Below, piece by piece: positions 32,165 to 40,831 of a stretch of 64,000 nt of DNA. The DNA lies in the NCBI GenBank assembly GCA_963744105.1, contig CAVUSJ010000004.1:434001-498000 (forward strand), written 5' to 3'. Numbering within the stretch: the first letter of the stretch is position 1; every line of letters starts with the position of its first letter. This DNA comes from DASUPK01 sp963744105 (lineage in GTDB: Bacteria; Actinomycetota; Thermoleophilia; Solirubrobacterales; 70-9). The notes beneath the pieces were generated by a model. The model made no database searches, had not been told where the DNA came from, and saw nothing but the letters and a program-made list of their open reading frames with translations. A program made the translations under genes and the position numbers.

Positions 32165-33184
32165 ATGAATTTCGACCTGAACGACGAGCAGCAGGAGATC
32201 AAGCGAACCGCGAGCGAGTTCCTCGCCTCCCGCTTCAAGCCGGAGAAGGTCAGGGGGCTCGCGGAGGCCCGCTCCTACGACGACGCCCTCTGGAAGGAGA
32301 TCTCCGAGCTCGGCTGGCCCGGGATCGCGATCTCCGAGGACGATGGCGGCCAGGGCCTGGGGATGATCGAGCTCGCGGTCCTGCTCGAGCAGTCCGGCTA
32401 CGCCTGCGCGCCCAGCCCGCTGCTGGGCACGGCCGGCGCCGCCCTGGTCATCTCCGCGGCCGGCTCTGACGAGCAGCGCGCCGAGTGGCTGCCGAAGCTC
32501 GCCTCGGGTGAGGCGACCGGCTCCTTCGGCGGCTATGCGGACGGGTCCAGCACCCTCTTCTGCGATCTGCCGACGGCCGACGTCGTCGTGACCTTCGATG
32601 GGGAGGGCGCCCTGCTCGCCCCGGCCTCCGAGGTCGACTTCGAGCCCTTCGAGGCGATCGACGCCACCCGCTCCTACGGGCTCGTCTCGGCGGCGGCCGG
32701 CGAACGGCTGTCGGGCGACGTGGACGGCGGACGGGACCGGCTCGCGGTCGCGATCGCGGCCGAGCTCACCGGCATCGCCCAGCGCACCATGGAGATGGCC
32801 GTCCAGTACGCGCGCGAGCGCCAGCAGTTCGGCCGCCCGATCGGCGCCTACCAGGGCGTCTCCCACCGCTGCGCGGCGATGCTGCTCGCGACTGAGGAGT
32901 CACGCTCGCTCACCTACTACGCCTCCTGGACGGCGGACGCCGAGCCCGAGTCGCTCGCCCTGGCCGCGGCGATGGCGGGCGCCCGCTCCGCCGACGCCGG
33001 CTGGCAGGTTCCGGCCTCCGCTCTCCAGGTCCTCGGCGGCATCGGCTTCACCTGGGAGCACGACCTGCAGTTCTGGCTCAAGCGCGGCCGCGTTGCCGGC
33101 CGCATGCTCGGCACCCCGCGGGACCACCGCGAGCGCGTCGCCGATCTCTCCGGCATGGGCGCCGGCGAGCCCGCGGCCGTCTAA
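32165..33184 (+). CDS. acyl-CoA dehydrogenase (second subunit of a pair)
   Basis: 339 residues, ATG 3 nt after the previous stop. Typical N-terminal helical domain (FDLNDEQQEIKRTASEFL), a divergent middle domain and a C-terminal domain with RQQFGRPIGAYQGVSHRCA and ALQVLGGIGFTWEHDLQFWLKR. The middle domain lacks the usual T-x-P-x-x-G-S-D FAD contact, as often seen in one partner of heteromeric FadE pairs, so it probably works only with the upstream subunit. Convergent with the LLM oxidoreductase (3 bp between stops). Confidence 0.92.
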   Translation: MNFDLNDEQQEIKRTASEFLASRFKPEKVRGLAEARSYDDALWKEISELGWPGIAISEDDGGQGLGMIELAVLLEQSGYACAPSPLLGTAGAALVISAAGSDEQRAEWLPKLASGEATGSFGGYADGSSTLFCDLPTADVVVTFDGEGALLAPASEVDFEPFEAIDATRSYGLVSAAAGERLSGDVDGGRDRLAVAIAAELTGIAQRTMEMAVQYARERQQFGRPIGAYQGVSHRCAAMLLATEESRSLTYYASWTADAEPESLALAAAMAGARSADAGWQVPASALQVLGGIGFTWEHDLQFWLKRGRVAGRMLGTPRDHRERVADLSGMGAGEPAAV

Positions 33185-33187
33185 TCG

Positions 33188-34120
33188 CTACTCGGCGAGT
33201 TCGGCGATCAGGTCGACGCCGTCGAGGTCGTTGTGCGTCAGGTGCTGGAACATCAGCCGCTCGACGCCGAGCTCCTCGAGCTCGGCGACCTGCTTCCGGA
33301 TCTCGGCCACCGTGCCGACCAGGGTGTTCTCGCTGAGGCCCTCGATGTAGGCCTCCGGGTCGGTGGCGTCCTCGCCGCGGATCTCCGCGACCCTGTGGGC
33401 CCGCTCGAGCAGGTCGACCCGGTCCGAGCCGATGATGCCGTGGGTCATCAAAGACATCACCGGCGCCTTCCGCCCCGCGTCCTCCCAGGCCTTCCTGACG
33501 ACCGGAACCGCCTCCCGGGCCTGCTCCGCGCTCATCATCACGAGGTTGTATTCGTCGGCCCAGCGCGCGGCGGCAGCGAGGGTGCGCGGCCGCGCGGCGC
33601 CGCCCACGATCAGGTTCGGCCGTGACAGGGGCTTGGGCTGGGCGTTCCCTCCCTTGATCCGGTAGTGCTCGCCCTCGAAGTCGAAGGGCTCCTCGTCCCA
33701 TTGGCGGCTGACGATCTCGATCTGTTCCTCGAACATCCCCACGCGCTCGGATGTGGGCGGGAACGGGAAGCCGTAGGCGTCGTGCTCGGCCTCGAGCCAG
33801 CCCGATCCCATGCCGAGCTCGATGCGACCGCCGCCGGCGATGTGGTCGGCGGTGACGACGTTCTTCGCGAGGACCGAGGGATGGCGGAAGGTCACCGGGG
33901 AGACCAGCGTGCCGAGGCGCAGGGTGGAGGTCCTGGCGGCGAGCCCGCAGATCGTCGCCCAGGCGTCGAGCGAGCTGCGATCGGTCTGACCCATGACCGA
34001 CTGGTAGTGGTCGGAGCGAAAGAGCGCGTCGATCGGGCTGTCCTCACAGGCCCTGGCGAGTTCCAGCCACTCCTCCCAGGTGACGGACTCCTGCCCCTCG
34101 ATCATCAGGCAGATGCGCAT
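33188..34120 (-). CDS. LLM-class (luciferase-like) F420- or FMN-dependent oxidoreductase
   Basis: 310-residue TIM-barrel protein of the bacterial-luciferase superfamily: FRSDHYQS near residue 35, GTLVSPVTFRHPSVLAKNV, GRIELGMGSGW and NLIVGGAARPRTLAAAARWAD. Actinobacterial members mostly use coenzyme F420. Its ATG overlaps the stop of the small gene upstream (TGATG), so the two are co-translated. Substrate unknown. Confidence 0.92.
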   Translation of the reverse strand: MRICLMIEGQESVTWEEWLELARACEDSPIDALFRSDHYQSVMGQTDRSSLDAWATICGLAARTSTLRLGTLVSPVTFRHPSVLAKNVVTADHIAGGGRIELGMGSGWLEAEHDAYGFPFPPTSERVGMFEEQIEIVSRQWDEEPFDFEGEHYRIKGGNAQPKPLSRPNLIVGGAARPRTLAAAARWADEYNLVMMSAEQAREAVPVVRKAWEDAGRKAPVMSLMTHGIIGSDRVDLLERAHRVAEIRGEDATDPEAYIEGLSENTLVGTVAEIRKQVAELEELGVERLMFQHLTHNDLDGVDLIAELAE

Positions 34121-34413
34121 CAGTCAGGAAGGATCTCAGCGTCGGAGATGACCTGCGTCTTGCCGCCACGGCGGAAGTGGACGTCGACCGACTCGTTCTT
34201 CCCGTAGCTGCCGAACAGCCCGAGGCTCATCGCGAGCCAGCGGCTCCTGCTCACCCTCTCCTTGACGAGCGGCCGGGAGAAGACGATCAGCTCGTCGTGG
34301 ATTGTGAAGTCGGACCCCTCCTGCTGCTCGGTGCCGTTGATGAACACCTGAATCGGCCGCCCGGCCCCGCTCGGCAGCCTCACCCGTCGCCCCGCTTCGT
34401 AGCTCTCGCCCAT
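34120..34413 (-). CDS. small conserved actinobacterial protein of unknown function
   Basis: 97 residues predicted to be a small beta-rich protein, with V-F-I-N-G near residue 24 and FGSYGKNESVDVHFRRGGK near 69-87. No signal peptide or membrane segment. It is translationally coupled to the LLM oxidoreductase by a TGATG overlap. I recognise it as the sort of short hypothetical common in high-GC actinobacteria but cannot assign a role. Confidence 0.75.
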   Translation of the reverse strand: MGESYEAGRRVRLPSGAGRPIQVFINGTEQQEGSDFTIHDELIVFSRPLVKERVSRSRWLAMSLGLFGSYGKNESVDVHFRRGGKTQVISDAEILPD

Positions 34414-34434
34414 CGGCGAGCAGGTTATCCGGGG

Positions 34435-35399
34435 CTAGGCGCAGATCCCGGACGCGGACAGCGTCGCGGGCACTCCGGAGAGGTTGTAGGCGCTGACCTG
34501 CCAGCCTCCCGCGACCGTTCCGGCTTCCGACAGGAACGCCAGCGGCCCCATCGGCCCGGGCTGCGTGGTGCTGAAGCCGCCGCCGAGCAGCGCCTTGCCC
34601 TTCGGGCACCTGGCCGCCGCCGTCGCGGACTTCAGGGACCCGATGCTGGATGCATCCAGCGGGACCGTCACCGTCGCATCGATCAGCTTCAGTCCGGAAG
34701 CGCAGTAGGCGTAGCTCGTCTCGGTGCGCGCGATCGTCCCGCTGTTGGTGAACGCCGAGGTCCAGGCGGTGGGAGAGGAACGGAGGTTCTGGAAGTAGAC
34801 CGGGAAGGCGGGTGATCCGTTCAGCTTCGGCGGAGGGGTCGACGAGAAGCCGCCACCGATCGCCTGCGTTCCCGGTCGGGCAGCTCGCCGTCGGGTTGGA
34901 GACGCCACCGGTCCCGGCCTGTGATCCGGTGGCGCTCGCCTCGGTGATCGTGATTCGCTTCACCTTCTTCTTCTTGGCGGCCACGGCCTTCTTGACGGAC
35001 TTCGGCTTGCTCAGCCGCGGCGTCCGGCAGTCGACCTCGGCGGTCAGCGGCAGCGCGGGCGGTGAGCCGGCGGAGGTCTCGCGGGCACCGGAGACCTGCC
35101 AGGCGTTGTCGCCCGACCCGGCGTGACTCGTAGACGACGTGGAGATCCTCGAGCGTCGTGCCAACCACGTTGATCGGGTCGGAGAACCCGCCCCCGACCG
35201 CGATCAGGCCGGGCGGGCATGTCGCCGTGACCGTGACCAGCTCGCCGTCGGTGCTGGTCGACTTGGAGGCGCTCACCACCGTCACGGGCGGCGACTTGGG
35301 CTTCTTGTGCTTCTTCTTCGCGTCCGCCGGGGACGCAGCGAGCAGAAGCGCCGACAGCAGCGCCGCGATGAAGATGATGCGGGTCGTCCCTGACCTCAC
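34435..35399 (-). pseudogene. secreted triple-repeat protein, two frameshifts
   Basis: Three consecutive frames make one coherent protein. Frame A (35399 to about 35120) gives a signal peptide, a Lys-rich KKKHKKPK segment and repeat 1 (CPPGLIAVGGGFSDP). Frame B (about 35118 to 34880) continues with SGDNAWQVSGARETS, a KKAVAAKKKKVKR run and the start of repeat 2 (A-S-C-P-T-G). Frame C (about 34878 to 34435) gives QAIGGGFSSTPP, then repeat 3 (RCPKGKALLGGGFSTTQPG) and the stop. Each junction needs removal of one base (near 35117 and near 34876). The three repeats share C-P-x-G-x5-G-G-G-F-S. Function unknown; the secreted Lys-rich style matches other proteins here. Confidence 0.75.
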
Positions 35400-35409
35400 C
35401 GCGGGGAGC

Positions 35410-35748
35410 CTATCCCAGGGCGTCCCTCAGCCGTTCGAGCGCATCGTCCAGCGTGTCCGCCTCGATCGTCTCCTTGCGGATCGCTCCCGTATAGGCGATC
35501 GCGTGGCCGTCGCCCATCACGTCGATGCCGCCCTCCGGATGGCGAATCAACCCCGGGCCTGTGATCTCGATCCGTGCGTTGACTCGCTGGTCGGGAGTGT
35601 GTGTGCGGAAGGCGGTGATCGGCGGTAGCCGATCCTCGCGCTGAATCTCCTCGACCTGCCGCCGCGCCTCAGCGATCGCCTCATCCAGCGACCCGAACTT
35701 CTCCCTCCCGACACTGGATCCGTGCCGGACCGTGACCTTCCAGCTCAC
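35410..35748 (-). CDS. conserved hypothetical protein
   Basis: 112 residues, mixed alpha/beta with an N-terminal strand-helix unit (V-T-V-R-H-G then a long charged helix DEAIAEARRQVEEIQREDR). The second half predicts beta strands and ends in a short helix. No signal peptide. Immediately upstream of the frameshifted secreted gene on the same strand (10 bp). No family recognised; good codon bias supports reality. Confidence 0.7.
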   Translation of the reverse strand: MSWKVTVRHGSSVGREKFGSLDEAIAEARRQVEEIQREDRLPPITAFRTHTPDQRVNARIEITGPGLIRHPEGGIDVMGDGHAIAYTGAIRKETIEADTLDDALERLRDALG

Positions 35749-35780
35749 CCGGCGAGCGTACGCTCTCAGAGTTGAACGAG

Positions 35781-37184
35781 TCAGGCGCCGCGGCGCGGGC
35801 GCTTCGGGCGCTTCGCGGGCGGCCCGGTGATCTTCTCGGGACCGTCACGCTCATCGGCGGGCGTGTAGTCGACGTCGCGCCGGCCGGTGTAGATCTGCCG
35901 CGGCCGGGCGATCTTGAGCTCGGGATCCTCGTTCTGCTCCATCCACTGGGCGACCCAGCCCGATGTCCGCGGGATCGCGAAGATCACCGTGAACATGTCG
36001 TTGGGGACTCCCATCGCCTCGTAGATCAGGCCGGAGTAGAAGTCGACGTTCGGGTAGAGCTTCCGCGAGGTGAAGTACTCGTCGTCGAGGGCTCGCTTCT
36101 CGAGCTCGGTGGCGATGTCGAGCAGCGGGTTGTCGCCTGTCGCCTCGAGCACCTCCTCGACGTGCTTCTTGATGATGCGGGCCCTCGGGTCGTAGTTCTT
36201 GTAGACCCGGTGGCCGAAGCCCATCAGCTTCTCCTCGCGGTTCTTCACGCCCTCGAGGAAGTTCGGGATGTTGTCCGTCGTCTCGATGCGGCGGAGCATC
36301 CGCAGGACCGCCTCGTTGGCGCCGCCGTGGAGCGGGCCGTAGAGAGCCGCGACTCCAGCGGCAACCGCCGAATACGGGTCGACGCCCGACGAGCCGACCG
36401 AGCGGACCGCGTTCGTCGAGCAGTTCTGCTCATGGTCGGCGTGCAGGATGAAGAGGACGTCGAGCGCCTTGGCCAGGCGCGGATCCGGCTCGTAGGTGTT
36501 CTCCATCTTGAAGAGCATCGAGAGGAAGTTCTCGGAGTACGAGAGCTCGTTGTCGGGATAGACGTAGGGCAACCCCATGCTGTGCCGGTAGGCCCAGGCC
36601 GCCATGGTCGGCACCTTGGCGATCAGCCTGATCGCGGCCATGTAGCGCTCCTCCGGATCGTCGATGTGCTTCGCGTCCGGATAGAACGTCGAGAGCGCCC
36701 CGACGCTGGCGAGCAGCATGCCCATCGGGTGGGCGTCGTGGCGGAAGCCCTCGTTGAACTTCTTGATGTCCTCGTGCGCGAAGGTGTGGTGGGTGACGTC
36801 GAAGGTCCAGCGGTCCAGCTGGGCGGGGGTGGGCAGCTCGCCGAAGATCAGGAGGTAGGCGACCTCGAGGTAGGTGGACTGCTCGCAGAGCTGCTCGATC
36901 GGGATGCCGCGGTGCTGCAGGATGCCGGCCTCGCCGTCGATGTAGGTGATCGCGGAGCGGCAGGAGGCCGTGTTCGTGAAGGCGGGGTCGTACCCCATGA
37001 GGCCGAAGTCGTCGTCAGAGACCTTGATCTGCCGCAGGTCCATCGTCTTGATGGTCCCGTCGTTGATCTCGACCTCGTAGGACTCGCCGGTCCTGTTGTC
37101 GGTGATGCTGAGTGTGTCTCCGCCTGAGGCGCCGTCTTGCGACGCGCCGCCCGGCTTTGCCTGAGTCTCGTCCTTCGTCGCCAT
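35781..37184 (-). CDS. gltA: citrate synthase (type II)
   Basis: TCA-cycle enzyme condensing oxaloacetate and acetyl-CoA; 467 residues, ATG 37184 after GAGGAGC. Catalytic His in LHADHEQNCSTNAVR, second His in GPLHGGANEAVLRML, and Arg/Asp region GFGHRVYKNYDPRA. The N-terminal extension (about 1-30) is Gly/Ala-rich and typical of the long hexameric type II enzyme; the C-terminus has a basic K-R-P-K-R-P tail. It diverges from the methyltransferase gene, with 45 bp between starts. Confidence 0.97.
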   Translation of the reverse strand: MATKDETQAKPGGASQDGASGGDTLSITDNRTGESYEVEINDGTIKTMDLRQIKVSDDDFGLMGYDPAFTNTASCRSAITYIDGEAGILQHRGIPIEQLCEQSTYLEVAYLLIFGELPTPAQLDRWTFDVTHHTFAHEDIKKFNEGFRHDAHPMGMLLASVGALSTFYPDAKHIDDPEERYMAAIRLIAKVPTMAAWAYRHSMGLPYVYPDNELSYSENFLSMLFKMENTYEPDPRLAKALDVLFILHADHEQNCSTNAVRSVGSSGVDPYSAVAAGVAALYGPLHGGANEAVLRMLRRIETTDNIPNFLEGVKNREEKLMGFGHRVYKNYDPRARIIKKHVEEVLEATGDNPLLDIATELEKRALDDEYFTSRKLYPNVDFYSGLIYEAMGVPNDMFTVIFAIPRTSGWVAQWMEQNEDPELKIARPRQIYTGRRDVDYTPADERDGPEKITGPPAKRPKRPRRGA

Positions 37185-37217
37185 CAAAGCTCCTCGGTCG
37201 CTTGCGCGCTTCCCGCA

Positions 37218-37223
37218 TATCTT
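37218..37223 (+). promoter_or_regulatory. -10-like hexamer of a leaderless gene
   Basis: TATCTT ends 6 nt before the GTG (37230) of the methyltransferase gene and there is no Shine-Dalgarno, so translation probably starts at the mRNA 5' end. No clear -35 is visible. Confidence 0.35.
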
Positions 37224-37229
37224 CTCACG

Positions 37230-37958
37230 GTGGCGTTTCCGGCAAACAGGCCCAGCAAGGAGGAGACACTGCGCCTGTTCGCCGGCCTGCCGAAGCGCTA
37301 CGACCTCGCCGGCGCGCTGCTCAGCTTCGGCCAGGACCCGCGCTGGCGCCGCGCGATGGTCCGGCAGGTGGGCGCGAGCGGGGGCGATCGCGTCCTCGAC
37401 GTGGCGACGGGGACCGGAATGGTCGCGACGGCGCTCGCGCGCACGTACGGATGCTCCGTGGTCGGCCTCGACCAGAGCCCGGAGATGCTCGCCGGCGCGC
37501 GGGCGAAGCTGGCCTCCGACCCCGTGCTGGCCAGCCGCATAGAGCTGGTCAGGGGCGAGGCCGAGTCGCTGCCGTTCGCGGACGGCGAGTTCGACCATCT
37601 CACCTACACCTATCTGCTGCGCTACGTGGAGGACCCGGGGGCAACCCTGAGGGAGCTCGCGCGCGTAGTGAAGAGTGGAGGACGGATCGCCTCGCTCGAG
37701 TTCATGCTCCCTCCCAACCCCATCGCCCGCTCCCTCTGGCATGCCTACACCCGCGCGGCGATGCCGCTGTTCGGCCGGATGATCTCGCCGGACTGGTACG
37801 TCGTCGGGCGCTTCCTGGGGCGCAGCATCGCCGACTTCTACGGGCGGCTGCCCCTCGAGCGCCAGCTTGACCTCTGGCGGGAGGCGGGGATCGAGAACGT
37901 GGCGGCGCGCGTGATGAGCCTCGGCGGCGGAGTGGTGATCTGGGGGACTCGTGGCTGA
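37230..37958 (+). CDS. class I SAM methyltransferase, MenG/UbiE-like
   Basis: 242 residues, GTG start. SAM motif I is VLDVATGTGM (about 52-61), with motif II around LVRGEAESLPFADGEFDH. Later segments (LRYVEDPGATLRELARVV, SLEFMLPPNP) parallel demethylmenaquinone methyltransferases. The next gene overlaps by 8 bp and encodes a UbiA-like membrane protein, supporting a quinone-related pathway (inference). It could also be a UbiE-like enzyme for another lipid-linked aromatic. Confidence 0.83.
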   Translation: MAFPANRPSKEETLRLFAGLPKRYDLAGALLSFGQDPRWRRAMVRQVGASGGDRVLDVATGTGMVATALARTYGCSVVGLDQSPEMLAGARAKLASDPVLASRIELVRGEAESLPFADGEFDHLTYTYLLRYVEDPGATLRELARVVKSGGRIASLEFMLPPNPIARSLWHAYTRAAMPLFGRMISPDWYVVGRFLGRSIADFYGRLPLERQLDLWREAGIENVAARVMSLGGGVVIWGTRG

Positions 37959-38700
37959 GGACCGGCTCGAGCGCCCGGCGTTCTACGCGCTTCGCCGCGG
38001 CGGATGGCGCGACCTGATCACGGTGCTGCACCCTCCTTACACGGCGTGGAACCTCGCCAACGTCTGCTTCGGGGCCGCCGCGGCGGCGCAGATCCACACC
38101 GACCGCTTCGTCGCCACGCTGGCCGCCTTCTTCCTCGCCGTCGGGGTCAGCGCCCACACCCTCGACGAGCTCAACGGACGCCCGCTGAAGACCGAGCTCT
38201 CCGACAGGGTCCTGATCGCCCTCGCGGTCCTCTCGCTGGCGGGCGCGGTCGGGATCGGGGTGGCGGGGTGCATCATCGTGTCGCCGACGTTGATTCCGTT
38301 CGTGCTGGCGGGCGGGTTCTTCGTCGTCGCCTACAACCTTGAGCTCTTCGGCGGCCGCTTCCACACGGCGTTCTGGCTCGCCTTCGCCTGGGCCGCATTT
38401 CCCGCTCTGACGTCGTGGTGGGTGAACACGCTCTCCTTCGCATCGCTGAAGGTCGACGTGGCGGGAGTCCTGGTCGCCGCGGGCTGCTTCGGCCTGGTCA
38501 GCGTGCAGAGAACGCTCTCGACGCCGGTGCGGAGGCTGAGGCGGAACACCGTCTCCGTCAGCGGCGAGCAGCGGCTCGACGACGGCACGGTCATCCCGCT
38601 GACCGCCGCGGAGATCTCCGGCCCGCTCGACGCGTCGCTGCGCGGTCTCTCCTGGGCGGTCGTCGTGCTCGCGATCGGGCTGGTAGTGATCCGCTACTGA
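37951..38700 (+). CDS. UbiA-like polytopic membrane protein
   Basis: 249 residues, GTG, overlapping the methyltransferase by 8 bp. Seven or so hydrophobic helices. The position where prenyltransferases carry N-D-x-x-D reads H-T-L-D-E-L-N-G-R-P-L, retaining one Asp and the following R-P, so it is a degenerate UbiA-like protein. Whether it is catalytic is unclear. Coupling to a MenG-like gene suggests a function in quinone or prenyl-lipid metabolism. Its 3' end overlaps the convergent DsbA-like gene by 7 bp. Confidence 0.7.
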   Translation: MAEDRLERPAFYALRRGGWRDLITVLHPPYTAWNLANVCFGAAAAAQIHTDRFVATLAAFFLAVGVSAHTLDELNGRPLKTELSDRVLIALAVLSLAGAVGIGVAGCIIVSPTLIPFVLAGGFFVVAYNLELFGGRFHTAFWLAFAWAAFPALTSWWVNTLSFASLKVDVAGVLVAAGCFGLVSVQRTLSTPVRRLRRNTVSVSGEQRLDDGTVIPLTAAEISGPLDASLRGLSWAVVVLAIGLVVIRY

Positions 38701-39218
38701 GCGGTCGCCTCGAGCGCCGCCCTCAGGGACGCGGCGTCGAACGAGCCCGTGTGCTGTCGCCCGCCGACGAAGAACCCCGGCGTCCCGGTGACGCCGCTCG
38801 CCAGGCCGCTGTCCACGTCGCGCTGGACGCGCGGAGCGTGGACCTCGGAGTCGAGCTCGGTCGTGAAGCGCTCGACGTCCAGCCCTAGCTCCCCCGCGTA
38901 GTGGATGAGGTCCTCGCGGCCGAGCGCGCCGCGCGACTCGTACATCCGGTCGTGCATCTGCCAGAACGCGCCCTGGGCGGCCGCCGCCTCGGCCCCCTGC
39001 GCCGCGCGCTCTGCGTCCGGGTGGATCTCCCGCAGTGGGAAGTGTCTGAACGCGAACAACAGCCGCCCGGCGAGCTGGTCGCGAATCCGGTTGACGATCG
39101 GGAAGGCGGCCGTGCAGTACGGGCACTGGAAGTCGCCGTACATGACGAGCTCGAGCTCGGCCCGGTCCGGGCCGTCGATGTGATCCTCGGCGGAAGTCGG
39201 CGGAGTCAGCTGACCCAT
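38694..39218 (-). CDS. DsbA-family thioredoxin-fold protein
   Basis: 174 residues; thioredoxin fold with C32-P-Y-C35 at the helix start and a cis-Pro loop V-T-G-T-P-G-F-F. The alpha-helical insert matches DsbA/FrnE-like thioredoxin_4 proteins. No signal peptide or membrane anchor is visible, so it is probably cytoplasmic, unlike classical DsbA. Likely role: dithiol-disulfide exchange or glutathione/mycothiol-S-transferase-like activity. It diverges from the antiporter gene with 25 bp between starts. Confidence 0.88.
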   Translation of the reverse strand: MGQLTPPTSAEDHIDGPDRAELELVMYGDFQCPYCTAAFPIVNRIRDQLAGRLLFAFRHFPLREIHPDAERAAQGAEAAAAQGAFWQMHDRMYESRGALGREDLIHYAGELGLDVERFTTELDSEVHAPRVQRDVDSGLASGVTGTPGFFVGGRQHTGSFDAASLRAALEATAQ

Positions 39219-39237
39219 GGGATCGCGAGCTTAGACT
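39210..39237 (+). promoter_or_regulatory. predicted leaderless promoter of the antiporter gene
   Basis: CTGACC (39210-39215), 16 nt, TAGACT (39232-39237), with the GTG start at 39244 only 6 nt later. The -35 overlaps the first codons of the divergent DsbA-like gene. Confidence 0.5.
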
Positions 39238-39243
39238 CGCGGC

Positions 39244-40830
39244 GTGAACGACATCGAGATCCTGATTGCGCTGGTCGCCGCCGCCATCGTGCTGGTGCGG
39301 ATCGCCGACGCGATCTCGATCCCGTACCCGATCGTCCTCGTGCTCGGCGGGCTTGGGATCGGCTTCATCCCCGGCGGCCCGACGCTCGAGCTGCGGCCCG
39401 ACGTCGTCTTCCTCGTCTTCCTGCCTCCCCTGCTGCAGTCCGCCGGCTATTGGTCATCGCCCAAGGAGCTGCGGGCGGAGCTGGTGCCGCTCACATGGCT
39501 GGTGATCGGCCTCACCCTGGTCACCATGGTCGCGGTGGCGGCCATCGCCCAGGCGGTGATCCCGAGCATCAGCTGGGCGGAGGGCTTCGTCCTCGGCGCG
39601 ATCGTGGCGCCGACGGACCCCGTGTCCGCGATCGCCACCTTCGAGCGCGTCGGCGTCACCGACCGCGTGGCCACCCTGGTCGAGGGGGAGAGCATGGTCA
39701 ACGACGCGGTCGCCCTGGTCTCCTACAAGGTGGCCCTGGCCGCCGTGGTGAGCGGGACGCTCACGGCCGGCGAGGCCGTCGATGACCTGGTGGTCGGCGT
39801 GATCGGGGGCGTGGCGATTGGGCTGGCGGTGTCAGGCATCGCCCAGATGGCCCTTCGCCGCCTCGACGACGCCCCGCTCGCCATCCTGCTCACCGTCTTC
39901 ACCGCGTACGCCTCGTTCGCGCTCGCGGACGGGATCGGCGCCTCGGGTGTGCTCGCGGCCGTCAGCAGCGGCCTCTTCTCCGGCTGGCGCTCCCACATCA
40001 TCTTCGACGCCGACCTGCGCCTGAACGCCCAGTCCTTCTGGCGGGTGCTCGTCTTCGCGCTCAACGCGATTCTCTTCGTGCTCGTCGGGGAGCAGTTCCC
40101 CGAGATCCTGCGCAAGGTGGGGGAGACCTTCTCGCCGGGCGAGATCGTCGGCTACGGGCTGATGGTGTCGGCCGTGGTGATCGTGGTTCGCCTCGTCTGG
40201 CAGTTCCTGCCGGTGTCGCTGGGGCGCCTGCTGCCGAAGATCGGGGACACGGGGGGCGGTGAGGACTGGCGCGAGCGCGTGTTGATCGGCTGGACCGGGA
40301 TGCGCGGCGCCGTCTCGCTGGCCGCCGCGCTCGCCCTCCCGCTCACCCTCGACTCCGGTGCCACCTTCGGCTCCCGTGACCTGATCGTTTACCTGACGGT
40401 CGCGGTCATCTTCGTGACGCTCGTCGGCCAGGGACTGACCCTGCCGGCGCTGGTCCGGGCGCTCGGCCTCAGCACGTCGGAGCCCTGGGCGCCGGACGAA
40501 GCGGTCGCGCGCCTCGCCGCGGCGCAGGCGGCCCTCGATCGCCTCGACGAGCTGGAATCCGAGGGAACTCCGGTCTCCGAGAGCGCCCTCGAGCGCCTGC
40601 GCGAGCTCTACCAGGCGCGCTTCGCTCGCTGCGTCGCCGCCCTCCAGGGCGAGGATTCCGAGGTCCCGATCGAGAACCCCCTCAGCGGCTACCGACGGCT
40701 TCGCGAGGACCTGATCAAGACCGAGCGCGACACGCTGCTCGGCATGCGGAATGACGGCCGGATCAAGCAGGACCTCTTCCGCCGAATCCAGCGCGACCTC
40801 GACCTGGACGAGGCGCGGCTGGGGACCTGA
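39244..40830 (+). CDS. Na+/H+ antiporter, CPA1 family
   Basis: 528 residues with about 12 membrane helices and a cytoplasmic helical tail (about 410-528). Ion-translocation motifs are APTDPVSAIA and G-E-S-M-V-N-D (the ND pair of CPA1 exchangers), plus GWTGMRGAVSLAAAL with the conserved Arg. The tail is charged and predicted coiled-coil (L-D-R-L-D-E-L-E-S). Expected role: pH and sodium homeostasis. Convergent with the PfkB gene (1 bp gap). Confidence 0.94.
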   Translation: MNDIEILIALVAAAIVLVRIADAISIPYPIVLVLGGLGIGFIPGGPTLELRPDVVFLVFLPPLLQSAGYWSSPKELRAELVPLTWLVIGLTLVTMVAVAAIAQAVIPSISWAEGFVLGAIVAPTDPVSAIATFERVGVTDRVATLVEGESMVNDAVALVSYKVALAAVVSGTLTAGEAVDDLVVGVIGGVAIGLAVSGIAQMALRRLDDAPLAILLTVFTAYASFALADGIGASGVLAAVSSGLFSGWRSHIIFDADLRLNAQSFWRVLVFALNAILFVLVGEQFPEILRKVGETFSPGEIVGYGLMVSAVVIVVRLVWQFLPVSLGRLLPKIGDTGGGEDWRERVLIGWTGMRGAVSLAAALALPLTLDSGATFGSRDLIVYLTVAVIFVTLVGQGLTLPALVRALGLSTSEPWAPDEAVARLAAAQAALDRLDELESEGTPVSESALERLRELYQARFARCVAALQGEDSEVPIENPLSGYRRLREDLIKTERDTLLGMRNDGRIKQDLFRRIQRDLDLDEARLGT

Positions 40831-40831
40831 T

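Noticed and set aside
31004..32866. 620-codon minus-strand frame opposite the acyl-CoA dehydrogenase pair
   Set aside because: Low-complexity shadow; both dehydrogenases on the plus strand are well conserved.
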